Below, piece after piece: positions 1 to 10,500 of a stretch of DNA of 64,000 bases; the stretch's first letter is position 1; the number at the start of each line of letters is the position of its first letter. The stretch spans positions 64,501 to 128,500 of the forward strand of contig JAMXBD010000205.1 in assembly GCA_024138025.1 (NCBI GenBank). Reading direction: 5' to 3'. The stretch comes from Combretum micranthum. Taxonomy: Eukaryota; Streptophyta; Magnoliopsida; Myrtales; Combretaceae. A program made the position numbers and the translations under genes. The notes below the pieces were generated by a model that searched no databases, was not told where the DNA came from, and saw only the letters and a list, made by a program, of their open reading frames with translations.

Positions 1-1575
1 ACGCCACCAGCATAGAAGTCGGGCCGACAAGCTTAGGGAGGTCAACAACCACCAGGGACGGCCGACGAACGCTCGAAAGATCGCGTCATCGTCTTCCTCG
101 CCCGACGAAGATCCGAATCGACCCGAAAATCCGAATCCCAACCCGGTCGGTCATCGGTCAACGGTCGTTCGGTCATCGGTCAACCCTGATCAGAGGTCCA
201 GATTTAATCAAGCGATCAGACCAGATTAATCAAGCAGATCAGAGGCCCAGATTCAATCAAGCGATCAGACGGCCCAGATTTCATCAAGCGATCAGACGGC
301 CCAGATTTCATCAAGCGATCAGAGGCCCAGATCGAGTCAACAAGATCAGACGATCCAGATCGGTCAGCGAGATCGACGCCAGATCTCGTCCGCTTCATCC
401 GACGGTCCAGGTTAATCCGCATTATTTTATTAATAGTTTATTATATAATTAATTTCAGAAAATAATAAAAAATAATAAAAATAGTAAAAAAATTATAAAA
501 ATTCATAAAAAATTCAGAAAAATTCAGAAAAATACAGAAAAATCCAGAAAAATCAAAATATTTATTTTTTATATAAATTTATTTTTTTTTTTTATATTTT
601 TAATATTTTTAAATATTTTTAATGTGTATTTATACAAATTACCTTAGAAAATGCATATTTAATGCATGAAAAATGATTTTAATATTTTTAATATATTATA
701 GATATATTGTGAACTTATGTGATGATTTTTTTAAAAAAATTAAAAAATAAATAAAAAATATAAAAAATAGATAAAAATGACAAAATTGAATTTTCCAAAA
801 CAAAATCTTTTAAAAAAAATAATAAAATAATAAAAAATGATTTTCGGACTTAGAAAAATTATATTTTCATAAAATAAAAAAAATCAATTGATTAAATTAT
901 GGAGCATAAAAAAAATGATTTTTTTATAAAAATTGAAAATTTAATGAACTTAAATTGAGAGTTCAAAAAATTAAAATTGATCAACAAATTAAATTTTTTA
1001 AAAGAACTACGTTTTGTCTGATCTCGATTAGCGAGTACGTAGGCACCTGCGGGGCGACATAAAAAATAAAAAAAGTTTTGTTTTTTTTTGTAAATATAAG
1101 TTTTTTTTTTAAAAAAAGAAATAAGTTGTTGTTATTCATGTTCTAAAAAAAAAATAAAAGTAAAAATGAAGAAAAACATGTAAAAAAATAAAATGAATGA
1201 TTTGACTTGTAAATATTTCTGTTGTAATATATTATTAGAGTTTTTTTTTTTGAGCATATAAAGGATAAATTATAAATTTAAAATTCCAAAGTGAACCATT
1301 TGGTTTTAATAGTTAGCCCCCGAATCCATGATATCTGGTTTTAAAAGTTGATTTTTTAATCAAATCGCAGACTAGTAGCTAAGTTAGGATCAACCGACCC
1401 ATTGATCTTAGCTTTTTATTTTTTTCCCGATTTATATCGGTGGCGACTCTAAAATTTTTTTTAAATTTTCTTTTAACCCCTAGTCGAGGATTCATGTTAA
1501 ATGGGTTCGGTTTAATGTGAATCGGGTTAGGAGAAATGAACCAGATCAGATAGTGGAAAAAATCCAAGCTCGACA
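1..1575 (-). mobile_element. Tat-like LTR retrotransposon end, minus strand
   Basis: On the minus strand this starts at 1575 with TGTCGAGC and runs leftwards off the window. The same sequence, in the other orientation, starts at 63745. Around 1035-1065 the minus strand carries a GCCTACGTACTCGC stretch followed by an ACGTAGTTC motif, which I recognise from LTRs of the plant Tat/Ogre/Retand group. Around 1430-1500 is the block reading GAGTCGCCACC and CGACTAGGGG in the other orientation, also typical of such LTRs. 430-1000 is extremely A/T rich. No protein domain is visible. The other LTR boundary and the target duplication lie outside the window, so whether this is a solo LTR or part of a full element cannot be told. 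The Tat placement is by motif memory only. Confidence 0.65.
192..345. repeat. 27-base GC-rich tandem repeat
   Basis: About five degenerate copies of a unit close to GATCAGACGGCCCAGATT plus TCATCAAGC, about 27 bases long. The two copies at about 265-320 are nearly identical. The surrounding 1-420 is GC-rich, in sharp contrast to the A/T-rich DNA after 430. It belongs to the Tat-like element. The minus-strand reading frame across it is a low-complexity product of the repeat, not a gene. Confidence 0.8.
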
Positions 1576-1734
1576 GCAACCATAATCTCACAAATGTAGC
1601 ATTGCTTGATTGTATCTAAAACCCTAACATCGTTTGTGTGCTAGAACATTGGGGTTTTAGTGCCTTAAAGAAGAAACAAACTCAAAAAATATTAAACTCT
1701 TCTTTTTTGATGATTTTCGAATGTCCATATAACA

Positions 1735-2541
1735 AGAAACCCTAGAATATATAAGCAAAATTTCAGGCATTTTATCTAAATTTTGCAGTTACAAAACGTA
1801 CGCTGGAAGTTACATTTTTTATGCCGGCGGCTTATAGGTGGTGTACATTGCTACAATGCTTGAACACTGGTGACTTTGCTTCACATTAACAGTTTTGAAT
1901 TCTGTGGATGACCTACACTGCTTGAACGTCGATAGCATAGGGTTTGAAATGACATGTAAAAAAGGAAACATTAAATGTTTGCCAGATCTACTTCAAGGCT
2001 GGTTGTGCATGTGATAGCCTTTAAGAATCCAATTCTATGGATGATCAAAGCCATCTCAATGCCGACGGCTTTGATTCCCAAGAAGCCGGTGTTGGATGAA
2101 ATTGCAGAAGCTGCTTTTTCCTCCTTCTACACTGCCAGCGTTAAGCCAGTGCTTGATTCTTGGTTACCGATCTTCAACCTACACCGCCCCAAGGCCAGCG
2201 GCGTATATGATTATTTTTGCTAGCCTTTGAATTATTGAATCTGTTCCATTTCAAAGGTGGGTCAAACGCCGACAGTGTAGAGGCAGTGTTAAAGTTTAAC
2301 ATTCTGATTAACCTCTAGGCCAACCGTACGCCGGCGACGTATGATCCAGAAAAGCTGACGTATCCCTTTAGATTCTTCAATTTTAGTTCTAACTGCCTTG
2401 TTATGCTTTCCTTTGTTCAATTTAGACCAAAACATAAACTTAAAACAATTCGAGTACCAATTTTAGCAATTTTTATAAAATTAAAACAAATTAATCACTA
2501 ATTGCTTGTTTAAAAGTTGTGTAAAATATGATCTTATTATG
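1735..2541 (-). mobile_element. Partial TGATAA-type (Athila-like) LTR
   Basis: This is similar to the complete solo LTR at 17711-19671 in the same orientation. The stretch with GCCATCTCAATGCCGACGG near 2050, the ACACTGCCAGC piece near 2130 and the CACCGCCCCAAGGCCAGC piece near 2180 all have matching counterparts at 19290-19440. The right end at about 2529-2539 reads TGATCTTATTA where the complete copy has TGATCTTATCA. The left part of the LTR is missing and I cannot fix the breakpoint exactly. The small plus-strand reading frame at 1975-2223 is a chance frame in this repeat. Confidence 0.7.
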
Positions 2542-3009
2542 GCCTAAAGATATCTCTCTCATAATAAAGGGAAAATCCCATCTTAATTACTCAAATTCGT
2601 CTACATGATTCACATTACGCCAAGCACACCTTTTTAATATCTGATTAAGCCAAGATTTAATTATCTTAATTCCTCATTTGGAACTATGAGATTTCAAGTC
2701 TAAAGATACATTGACATCGTTATTGTGAGAATCCTTTATGACACTAATCCATTGCGATCTCATGCAGGTTAGTCCAATATATAGTTTCTCTAATATAATG
2801 CTTATGAGTTTGATTGTATCCCCATACAATAGACATCTCATTTTATCAAACAAAACTCATACTAGATTTAATTCATTATCATTCCCATTATAATGAGTAT
2901 CTAGGACTTTTGAATAATTAAATTATTCATGGATCCTATTATAAAGTAAACATGCAAACAATATAATATAAATGCCTTTGTATTAAATATATATATATAT
3001 ATATAATAA
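2542..3009. other. AT-rich DNA, no gene seen
   Basis: Low-complexity intergenic DNA ending in an (AT)n run at about 2988-3006. I see no coding pattern, RNA gene or repeat boundary. Confidence 0.6.
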
Positions 3010-3485
3010 TGTTATCAAGAATTGGACCGGGGTTTGACCCGGACAAGCTAGGGGGTCAGGGGTCTAACCAAGTTCAACCAAGGGTCGAACCAGGATCACA
3101 AAAAAATAAATATATAAGGGATAATTTAATTTTGAAAGACTAATACAAATGAGATCACTCAATTAAATCTATATTTGGATTAAATTCATCAATTAATTAT
3201 TAAATAAATATGGTATAATGATTATATTTTATAAATTTATAATAAAGTATGAATAAATATTTGAATTTCTAGTTTTTTAATTTTTTTTTTGGGCTTGAGT
3301 CAACCCATCCAAGTCAACCAGTTTGACCTTTTGGTTTTTCAGTTCGACTGCCCAGGTTGATTGGGTCAATCTAGGTCTTACCGGTTTGATGCAAAACGAG
3401 TCTAAAGAAGACTCAGCCTGGCATTAATTCCGATTCTAGTCGAACTGGGTTGAACCGGTCGATATGGGCGGGTTTTGACAACGAC
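3010..3485. mobile_element. MITE-like element with imperfect terminal inverted repeats
   Basis: The left end (TTATCAAGAATTGGACCGGG) and the inverted right end (TTGTCAAAACCCGCCC) form a rough inverted repeat. The ends are rich in GGTTTGACC/GGTTGAACC motifs and the middle is A/T rich. It has no coding capacity. The shape fits a non-autonomous DNA transposon, but I could not define a clean target duplication. Confidence 0.45.
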
Positions 3486-3486
3486 G

Positions 3487-3487
<1 letters not shown>

Positions 3488-3528
<41 letters not shown>
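3488..3528. repeat. (ATA)n microsatellite
   Basis: Perfect ATA/TAA trinucleotide repeat of about 13 units, directly after the MITE-like element. Confidence 0.95.
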
Positions 3529-3529
<1 letters not shown>

Positions 3530-3703
3530 TCTAGTTTTTGGCTTAGGGTATAATCACTAACAAAGGTGGACCTTTTTTTTCTTTATAGAATGGGTTGATA
3601 ACGAAAAAAATAGAACACAAAAAGGTTGATTGAGATTGGGAAGGAAAAAATATTGAAAATGATTCAATAAGTTGACTTTTAACCTAATAGTACTAGTAAG
3701 AGA

Positions 3704-4622
3704 GATGAGCATTGATCAGTTTGGTCCGATCTTCTCTAAAACCAAACCAAACTTTTACGATTTGGTTTCTTTCTCCTTCCTAAATCATACCATTAAATAA
3801 TGGTTTGATTCGGATTATAAATTTTTCAAACCATTAAATAACAGTATGGTTCGGTTTGAATGAAGGATTGAATCAAAATTCTAATAAAAAACCTTAGTTC
3901 TAATATTTTATATTTATGTGGATTTTCAAATATTGAAATCACACTATAAAGTTATATTATAAGCCTCAACAAAATACTTTATAAATTTATCATATTCAAA
4001 ATTCATAATCCCTCATAAAATTATTTAATCATTACATAGTATGTTTAGTGACTAACACATAGTAAAATATATCTATAGTCCGCTAAAAAATAATTTAGCC
4101 AACCATTTACTAATAAATTTGGCTAAAAAAATTATCAACCAAAAAATTCATGTATGGATGAAGGTGATCCCCTAACAAAATATATAATGAAAAATTAATA
4201 TAAAACAAGATATATAACCAGATAACAAAATCCATATTTCATTAGACGATTAATAAAAGAAACAACATTAAGTTACTAATGAAGAAATATATCTTAAAAC
4301 TAAAAAACAGTTTTGAAAAAGAAAAAAAAATTATTATTAACCAATATTCATCATATAAAAAGTATAATAATAAAATCATATAAACATACATAACATTTAA
4401 TCAATAATTATAATAAAATTTATAAGTACAAGTAACATATTTTTATATTTATCTAAAACGATTTGAATTGATTTTATTAATTGGTTTGGTTTACTCTTTT
4501 AAACCAACTATAAATTTATAAATTGGTTCGAATTGATAAATTTCTAAACAAAATTATTGAACAAAAAATCATATTTTCGTTATGATTTGATTACTGGTGG
4601 GTTTTGTTCGGCCAAATTTTTT
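3704..4622. mobile_element. MITE-like element rich in AACCAAACC/GGTTTGG
   Basis: The left end (GATGAGCATTGATCAGTTTG) and the inverse of the right end (GGGTAGGCAAAAAATTTGGC) are loosely complementary. Both ends carry the TTTGGTCCG / CGGCCAAA and GGTTTGGTTT / AAACCAAACC motifs common in plant non-autonomous hAT-like elements. The interior is A/T rich with no coding capacity. The boundaries are approximate and the target duplication is not clear. Confidence 0.4.
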
Positions 4623-4739
4623 GCCTACCCGTAATTAGGATTATACTATGGCATTTTTTTAAGATTATTTCATTGTAGCTTTCATTAAATTTGCTCTTTT
4701 TGCTTTTATTAATCTATGATAATGATAAGAGGCACCTTC

Positions 4740-4908
4740 CCTCTCCTCTCTACTGGTCCTCGCTGGCTAGACTTAAACCCACCTGTCCTCCGCCGTCCCT
4801 ATTTAGGATTTACCACTCCCATTATTCCCTCTCTCTTTCTCTCTCTGTCTAGATTATATATGTATATATTTATATTCGATTAATTTCCGTACAAAAAACT
4901 GAATAACA
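4740..4908 (+). promoter_or_regulatory. Putative promoter and 5' leader of the CYP710A gene
   Basis: A pyrimidine-rich tract (CT repeats, about 4825-4850) of the kind found near plant transcription starts lies just upstream of the coding start. TATA-like stretches lie at about 4799-4806 (CTATTTAG) and 4853-4874 (TTATATATGTATATATTTAT). The second lies only about 35-55 bases before the ATG, which would leave a very short leader. Activity cannot be judged, and the gene downstream is broken in this sequence. Confidence 0.4.
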
Positions 4909-5920
4909 ATGCCCGGTATGAGGATGGATATGAATTCAACATTAATTTCCTCTATTATAACACCTGTAATCCCATATCTCGTCACCTTAATATGTGTCCT
5001 GATCCTCCTAGAACAAGTCTCCTACTTGAAGAAGAAGAAACACAACACGTCCCAGACCCTCCTTCTTCATACCCTTCTTAGGCAACGCCATCCCATTGGT
5101 CACAAACCCGACCAAGTTCTGGGACGACCAGTCAAAGCTAGCCAAGTCCTCCCCCTTGGATTCTCCCAATTACATCGTCGGCCGCTTCATCCTCTTCCTA
5201 CGCACCACCGAGCTGTCTCACAAGATCTTCGCCAACGTGAGGCCCGATGCCTTCCACCTTGTGGGCCACCCTTTCGGCAAGAAGCTGTTCGGCCAGCACA
5301 ACTTGATTTACATGTTCGGCCAAGGTCACAAAGACCTCCGCCGTCGGATCGCACCTAACTTCACCCCAAAGGCCCTCGCCACTTACGCCGCCTTGCAGCA
5401 GATTATTATCCTCAACCACATCCAAAAATGGGTGCAAATGTCCATGCCTGCCAGTTCCAATCCCAATTCCAATTCCATCCCTTTAAGGCTGTTAGTGAGA
5501 GACATGAATCTAGAGACTTCACAGACCGTGTTCGCGGGGCCCTACCTTAGCCAGCAGGCAAGAGGGAGATTCAACGTGGACTACAACTTGTTCAACGTGG
5601 GACTGATGAAGCTCCCGTTCGACTTCCCGGGGTCGGCTTTCAGGAAGGCTCGGCTGGCTGTGGAGAGGCTGGTGGAGACGCTCAGTGTTTGTGCTGTGGA
5701 GAGCAAGGCCAAGATGGAGAGAGGAGAGGAGCCGGCTTGTTTGATTGACTTTTGGATGCAGGAGACAGTGAAGGAAGTTGTGGCGGCTAAGGAAGCCGGT
5801 GAGAAGGTGCCACCACACTTGAAGGAGAGGGAAATCGGTGGGCATTTGTTTGACTTTCTGTTTGCGGCTCAAGACGCATCTACTTCTTCGCTTTTGTGGG
5901 CCGTGACGCTTCTAGACTCT

Positions 5921-6045
5921 CACCCTCATGTCCTTGAAAGGTAAACTAAAATTATTTTATAAAAATTATAGATATGTATAAATAAAAGTGTTAAGAAACG
6001 CACCCTCATGTTTTTTGAAAGGTAAAAATTATTATTAAAATTATA
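5921..6045. repeat. 80-base tandem duplication over the exon edge
   Basis: CACCCTCATG...TTGAAAGGTAAA at 5921-5946 recurs at 6001-6026 with small changes, followed by similar A/T-rich sequence. The unit is 80 bases. It copies the last coding bases plus the donor-like GTAAA into the interruption, so two candidate 5' splice sites exist. Confidence 0.85.
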
Positions 6046-6714
6046 TATATATATAAAAAGTTTTAAGAGAGTATTTAGTGTTTTCAGCCACCAGACAAGC
6101 CAAAATTTCTAAATAATTTTTCTTTTTCTTCTGTATAAAAAAGAATCTTTGAGATTGTTGCTGAGCTGTATTTCTCACGAGTCGATTTCTTAAAATATAT
6201 CAAAATATAGCGAAATTCTAACTTTTTTTTATATTTGATACCGACATCCATATAAAAGAAGTAAATAAATAAAATGGAAAAAAGCCTTGAGTTGAGGTTT
6301 GCTTTGGTTTTCTATTTCATCTTGTGAGGAGGAACCTATAATAAACACATGGGGTCTGGACTTTTGATTTTTTAAAATGAATTAGAATTAGAATTCAATT
6401 CAATTATTTTTTTTGGGCCAATAAAAGGATAATTTGAATCCAATTCCATTATATATTTTTCCTTTTTTTTTTTTTTTTTTGCAATGATACCTTTCGCTTC
6501 CTACTTTATATTATTAAGTACCTAACCTATATGGCCAAAAAAAAAAAAAAAAAACAAAGTACCTAACCTAATATCTGATAAGGTTTGTTCAACATCCAAG
6601 ATCAAAATCCCCTCCATTTCATTCTTTTCATTAATAATTGATAAAATAATACATATAAACTTATTTTTGAATTTTTTATTTAATTATTTTGGATTTTTTT
6701 TATTATTATTAAAG
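5941..6714 (+). other. AT-rich interruption of CYP710A: intron or 8-bp-TSD insertion
   Basis: The segment starts with GTAAAC and ends with AAAG, so GT-AG splicing is possible. However, joining 5940 to 6715 leaves the frame one base short. The same 8-mer AAAGGTAA stands at both edges (5937-5944 and 6711-6718), as an 8-base target-site duplication would. From what I know of the Arabidopsis genes, CYP710A is intronless there, which favours an insertion, but introns in other species cannot be excluded. It contains long T and A runs near 6460-6480 and 6537-6555 and no coding pattern. Confidence 0.6.
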
Positions 6715-7688
6715 GTAAGAGAAGAGGTTAGCAGAATTTGGTCCCCAGAGTCGAACACATTCATAACCGGAGAACAGCTTAGGAAATGAGATACACGGAG
6801 GCAGTGGCGCGTGAGGTGGTGAGATACCGAGCACCAGCCACCATGGTCCCACATATACCGGGGAAGACTTCCCGTTGACAGAATCCTACACCATTCCAAA
6901 AGGGACCATTGTCTTCCCTTCCGTTTATGAATCTTGTTTCCAAGGCTTCTCCGACCCGGACCGATTCGACCCGGAACGCTTCTCCGAGGAAAGGCAAGAG
7001 GACCGGCTCTTTAAGAAGAACTACTGGCCTTCGGAGCTGGGGCCCACCAGTGCGTGGGCCAGAGGTACGCCTTGAACCACCTCGTGCTGTTCATCGCCAT
7101 GTTCACCACGATGGTTGATTTCAAACGTGATCGTACCGACGGTTGTGATGACATCGTCTATGTCCCCACCATATGCCCCAAGGATGATTGTAGGGTGTTC
7201 TTATCGAAGCGATGCACCAGGTTCCCGACCCCACCACCCATATTAAACTAAAAAAAGAAAAAAAGAACAATTGATTCTTCTCCAAAAATGTACAATCATC
7301 AACGTTGTCTGTCGATGTGGAATTGTGGAATTGGGTAGGGTCATACTAGTAATTCTTCAATTTCTTTGGGGCTGTTTTGTCAAACGTTCTCCCATAGTCA
7401 ATTGTTTATTTTTATTTTTAATTTTTGTTTTTCCATGTGGCCACGGGTGACCATGTAAGGACAGATAGGATTCTTTGGACGAGGGTGTGTCGGGTCGGGT
7501 GGGGTGCATTGATTGGTGGATCATTGGGTGTTTTTATTAATAATGGAGTTGTGTTTCCATTTATCATAGATGTGCACGTGCCCTATCTCTTTATAGTTTA
7601 TGTTGTTCCATCGTATTTGTATATGTTTCAATGCAAACTTTATTTTAAATATACGGTTATTCTTTCATTTATCATTTAACACTGGTTA

Positions 7689-7689
7689 G

Positions 7690-7720
<31 letters not shown>
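7689..7720. repeat. (TA)n microsatellite
   Basis: Run of TA dinucleotides with one TG interruption. Confidence 0.9.
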
Positions 7721-8031
7721 AAAGTAAATTACTGAACTAATTTTATAAAAACCAATAAAGGTAAAAATATAGTTTAAAAAGGAAAATCCTTAATCTAAAT
7801 TTTGCCTCGATATCATGGAGTGTTGAACTACCTTTAGATAGATCTTAAGAACGACACCAAATATTATAATCAAGATTGCAAACAAATTGAGTCAAGATGA
7901 CATCTTATTAGTTCAAGTTTAAACCTAATTAAATTAAACTCATATAAACTTAACTTATTGAAATAATATATTTTTTTCCTTTTTTAAATTAAGATGATAT
8001 TATTATCAATGCTCAACTCTAAGATTACTTT

Positions 8032-8161
8032 ATTGATAAGTTGCTTAAAGAGTTCCTTGAATATCACATCAATTTTTAAAAATTTCTCATCTCCAAGAGA
8101 ATCTTAATTGATAAGTTGCTTAAAGAGCTCCTTGAATATCATATCAATATTTAAAAAAAAC
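8032..8161. repeat. 75-base tandem duplication
   Basis: ATTGATAAGTTGCTTAAAGA at 8032 recurs at 8107. The following bases (TTCCTTGAATATCACATC versus CTCCTTGAATATCATATC) also match, so two diverged copies stand 75 bases apart. Confidence 0.85.
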
Positions 8162-8675
8162 TCTTTTTACTTGAAAATATTTTCACTATATTCATTATTT
8201 CTTAAAAAAGGTTCCATAATGTTTACTTGTACTATTTATAGAATCCACATTATGAAAGTTATTCACTACTATGCTAGAGAGAGAGAAGGGGGGGCACACT
8301 TAGTCAAGCAACTCAACCAAGTGAAATAACTTCCAAAATAATCTTTTATTAGTATTTGGGTTCACATGATATTTATTCTCAATTTAAACTTGATTAGATG
8401 AATAAGTTAATCAAAGAAATATTGTGAAGTATAAGCTCGTTATCTAGCCGAGATCAAGTAAGTTACGAGTGCTTTAACTTGTTTACACCCTTAATTCATA
8501 GTTAAGGCTTTGATTCCAAAATTGCATAAATTATTCCAATGCAAGGGATGTAAGATATGAGGTTTTACTCTTCTAGAATGATTCGAAATTGAGAAAGACT
8601 CCTCTACAAGTAATATGTTATTTGGATTAAGACTTTGATAAGTAAAAATAAATAAATAATTAATATATAAGATTA

Positions 8676-8742
8676 TTGATAATTATTTATGATAATTATT
8701 CTATTAAGAGTATGGATAATTATTTATGATAATTATTCTATC
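8676..8742. repeat. Short tandem duplication, AT-rich
   Basis: GATAATTATTTATGATAATT followed by ATTCTAT occurs twice, about 36 bases apart. Confidence 0.8.
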
Positions 8743-9592
8743 TTATTATAGATAAAATGTTGATTTTTTATATTATTTCATGTTTAATCACCATTTTAAA
8801 AAAGAATTAAACAATATAACTTGGATAAAGATAATTACATAAGTATCATCGCTATATCGTATAAACATGTGATGTAAGGTTTTTTTGTATATCGCATCAC
8901 ATGCAATTATTCAATGTGTATTGAATGATCAATATCTAATACACATTTAGACCTATATCGCATATTAGTTATGCAATACACCTATTTTCAAAAATTTGCA
9001 AAAGTACATCACTATCCTATATTAGAAATATGACATTTGTGCAAATTCTTATAAACATCTTTAACATTCAATACAAAGATGATAATTTTGTATTTTTTAC
9101 AATTTTTTTCTTTATAAACAGTAGACATGGTTTTTACTTGTGAATTTTATGTGATATTACTTTTGCATCGTAATTTAAGTAGACAAAAAATTTAGTGGAT
9201 TTTCTTTTCCCTTAAAAACTTAATCTATATATTCCTTAATTTGCAAGTTCCAAGATACGATAAATGCGGCACATGCTATCCATCTGTATCATTCCTCATA
9301 GTTGCCGGAATTCATGAAACTCAAACCTTGAAGCATCTAAGTTCGTATTAAATCAAGTTGTCAAAACCCATAGAAACTTCGAAGCAATCTCTATTTTACA
9401 TTCCAACTTGTATTATTTTTCTTTCCGAGGAAGCTTTCTCCATATCGTATTCTTCAGTTCTGTTAGTAACTAAGGCACTGTTGCCATATATTTCAATTGT
9501 ATTAACTAATGAAGTTTCAAGAAATTGGCTTAGAGTTTCAAGCCATAATTTTGGATTCAACTCGTCGTGCTTTTTATTTTACATTCCAACTT

Positions 9593-9618
9593 GTATGTAT
9601 GTATGTATGTATGTATGT
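9593..9618. repeat. (TATG)n microsatellite
   Basis: About six TATG units. The preceding TTTTACATTCCAACTTGTAT is itself a second copy of the stretch at about 9393-9412. Confidence 0.9.
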
Positions 9619-10444
9619 TTCTCTCCATCAAATCTCCTTATGATTGGATTTATTACAATTAGAATAGCAATTTGGCGTTACCTAATACCAAACTTCCAAT
9701 TTGTTTACAGCAACTAACTATAGGAAAGGTTGTTGCATTTAACTATTATGCAATTATTTCTGTAAAGTAGGAATTGGATATAAAATTATGAAATCTTGAT
9801 AGATTTAAAAATAATAAAATTTATTGAACAGTTGAATAAGTCTTAAGAAGTCTAGTGTTACAACACTGATAAGGGTTGACATTCGGACGAAGAATTGGAA
9901 AGAAAATGAAGATTGGGCAAGAGACCAACATATTTGAAAGACCATTATAAGGAGTAGAAGTCACACTTGTTAATTGTTATAACAAATATGTAACACATGG
10001 TGTAAAAAAATACAATATAATGGATGTAATCAATCGTAATACAAATGCATATAAATTGAATTGAAAAAAAAAAAAAAAAGGAGAAGAAGAAGAAGAGGGT
10101 TGACCTGACTTAATTCCAAAACACTCATGTCACATTTAGTATAAGAGAATGAACTTGAAATGAAATTACAATTACGAATTTTATTCTCACCCCCATCTTT
10201 GGATACATTTTCAAAAGTCAAAATTATAATTCTTAGAAAATGACAATTCTTGCTTTGATCAAGGATTTAATCCCACCATGTAATATCACTATTTTATTCT
10301 ACCACCATTAATGAATATTATTACAATTATTTTTGTATTCCCTTTACATATTTATTAATCACATTTGTTATCAAGAGTATTTTTTATAAATATCATATCT
10401 ATTCCATTGCATGAATATATCCAAATAAAATAATGAATTTCTCC

Positions 10445-10500
10445 TATTATTATTATTATTATTATTATATATTATTATATTATTATTATATTATTATTCA
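10445..10500. repeat. (TTA)n microsatellite
   Basis: Interrupted TTA/TAT trinucleotide run. The tyrosine-rich open frame across it is an artefact of the repeat. Confidence 0.9.

Larger units (their letters stand above)
4909..7251 (+). pseudogene. CYP710A: CYP710A-like sterol C-22 desaturase (cytochrome P450), frame-disrupted
   Basis: CYP710A enzymes are endoplasmic-reticulum P450s that put the C-22 double bond into plant sterols (sitosterol to stigmasterol). Exon-like block 1 (4909-5940) begins with a hydrophobic anchor (residues about 10-38). It continues with family stretches [39 protein letters not shown] and the I-helix piece AAQDAST. Block 2 (6715-7251) carries the K-helix ExxR (EVVRYR), [11 protein letters not shown], a haem loop with Cys ([10 protein letters not shown]) and the C-terminal [11 protein letters not shown] part. 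Together the two blocks give about 520 codons, near the usual ~500. The frame breaks at about 5030-5050, at the 5940/6715 junction (one base short), at 6781-6786, at 6857-6862 and at about 7029-7033. The last four each look like loss of one base in a short homopolymer (AAAA, GGG(GG), TT). The PGP hinge also reads PRP. Either this is a pseudogene or the assembly has homopolymer errors. GC content is far above the surroundings. The gene identity is confident; its intactness is not. Confidence 0.9.

Noticed and set aside
216..422. 68-codon minus-strand frame with repeated SGPSDRLMK
   Set aside because: Translation of a 27-base tandem repeat; nothing points to a protein.
1975..2223. 82-codon plus-strand frame
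   Set aside because: Lies in the GCCGGCGGC motif region of a TGATAA-type LTR; the related region at 19315 reads a different, shorter frame.
7689..7720. Origin- or attachment-like AT tract
   Set aside because: Simple TA microsatellite of a kind seen several times in the window.
9358..9717. Open frame of 119 codons on the plus strand
   Set aside because: Low-complexity, contains a TATG microsatellite and a repeated TTTTACATTCCAACTTGTAT piece; no motif or coding bias.
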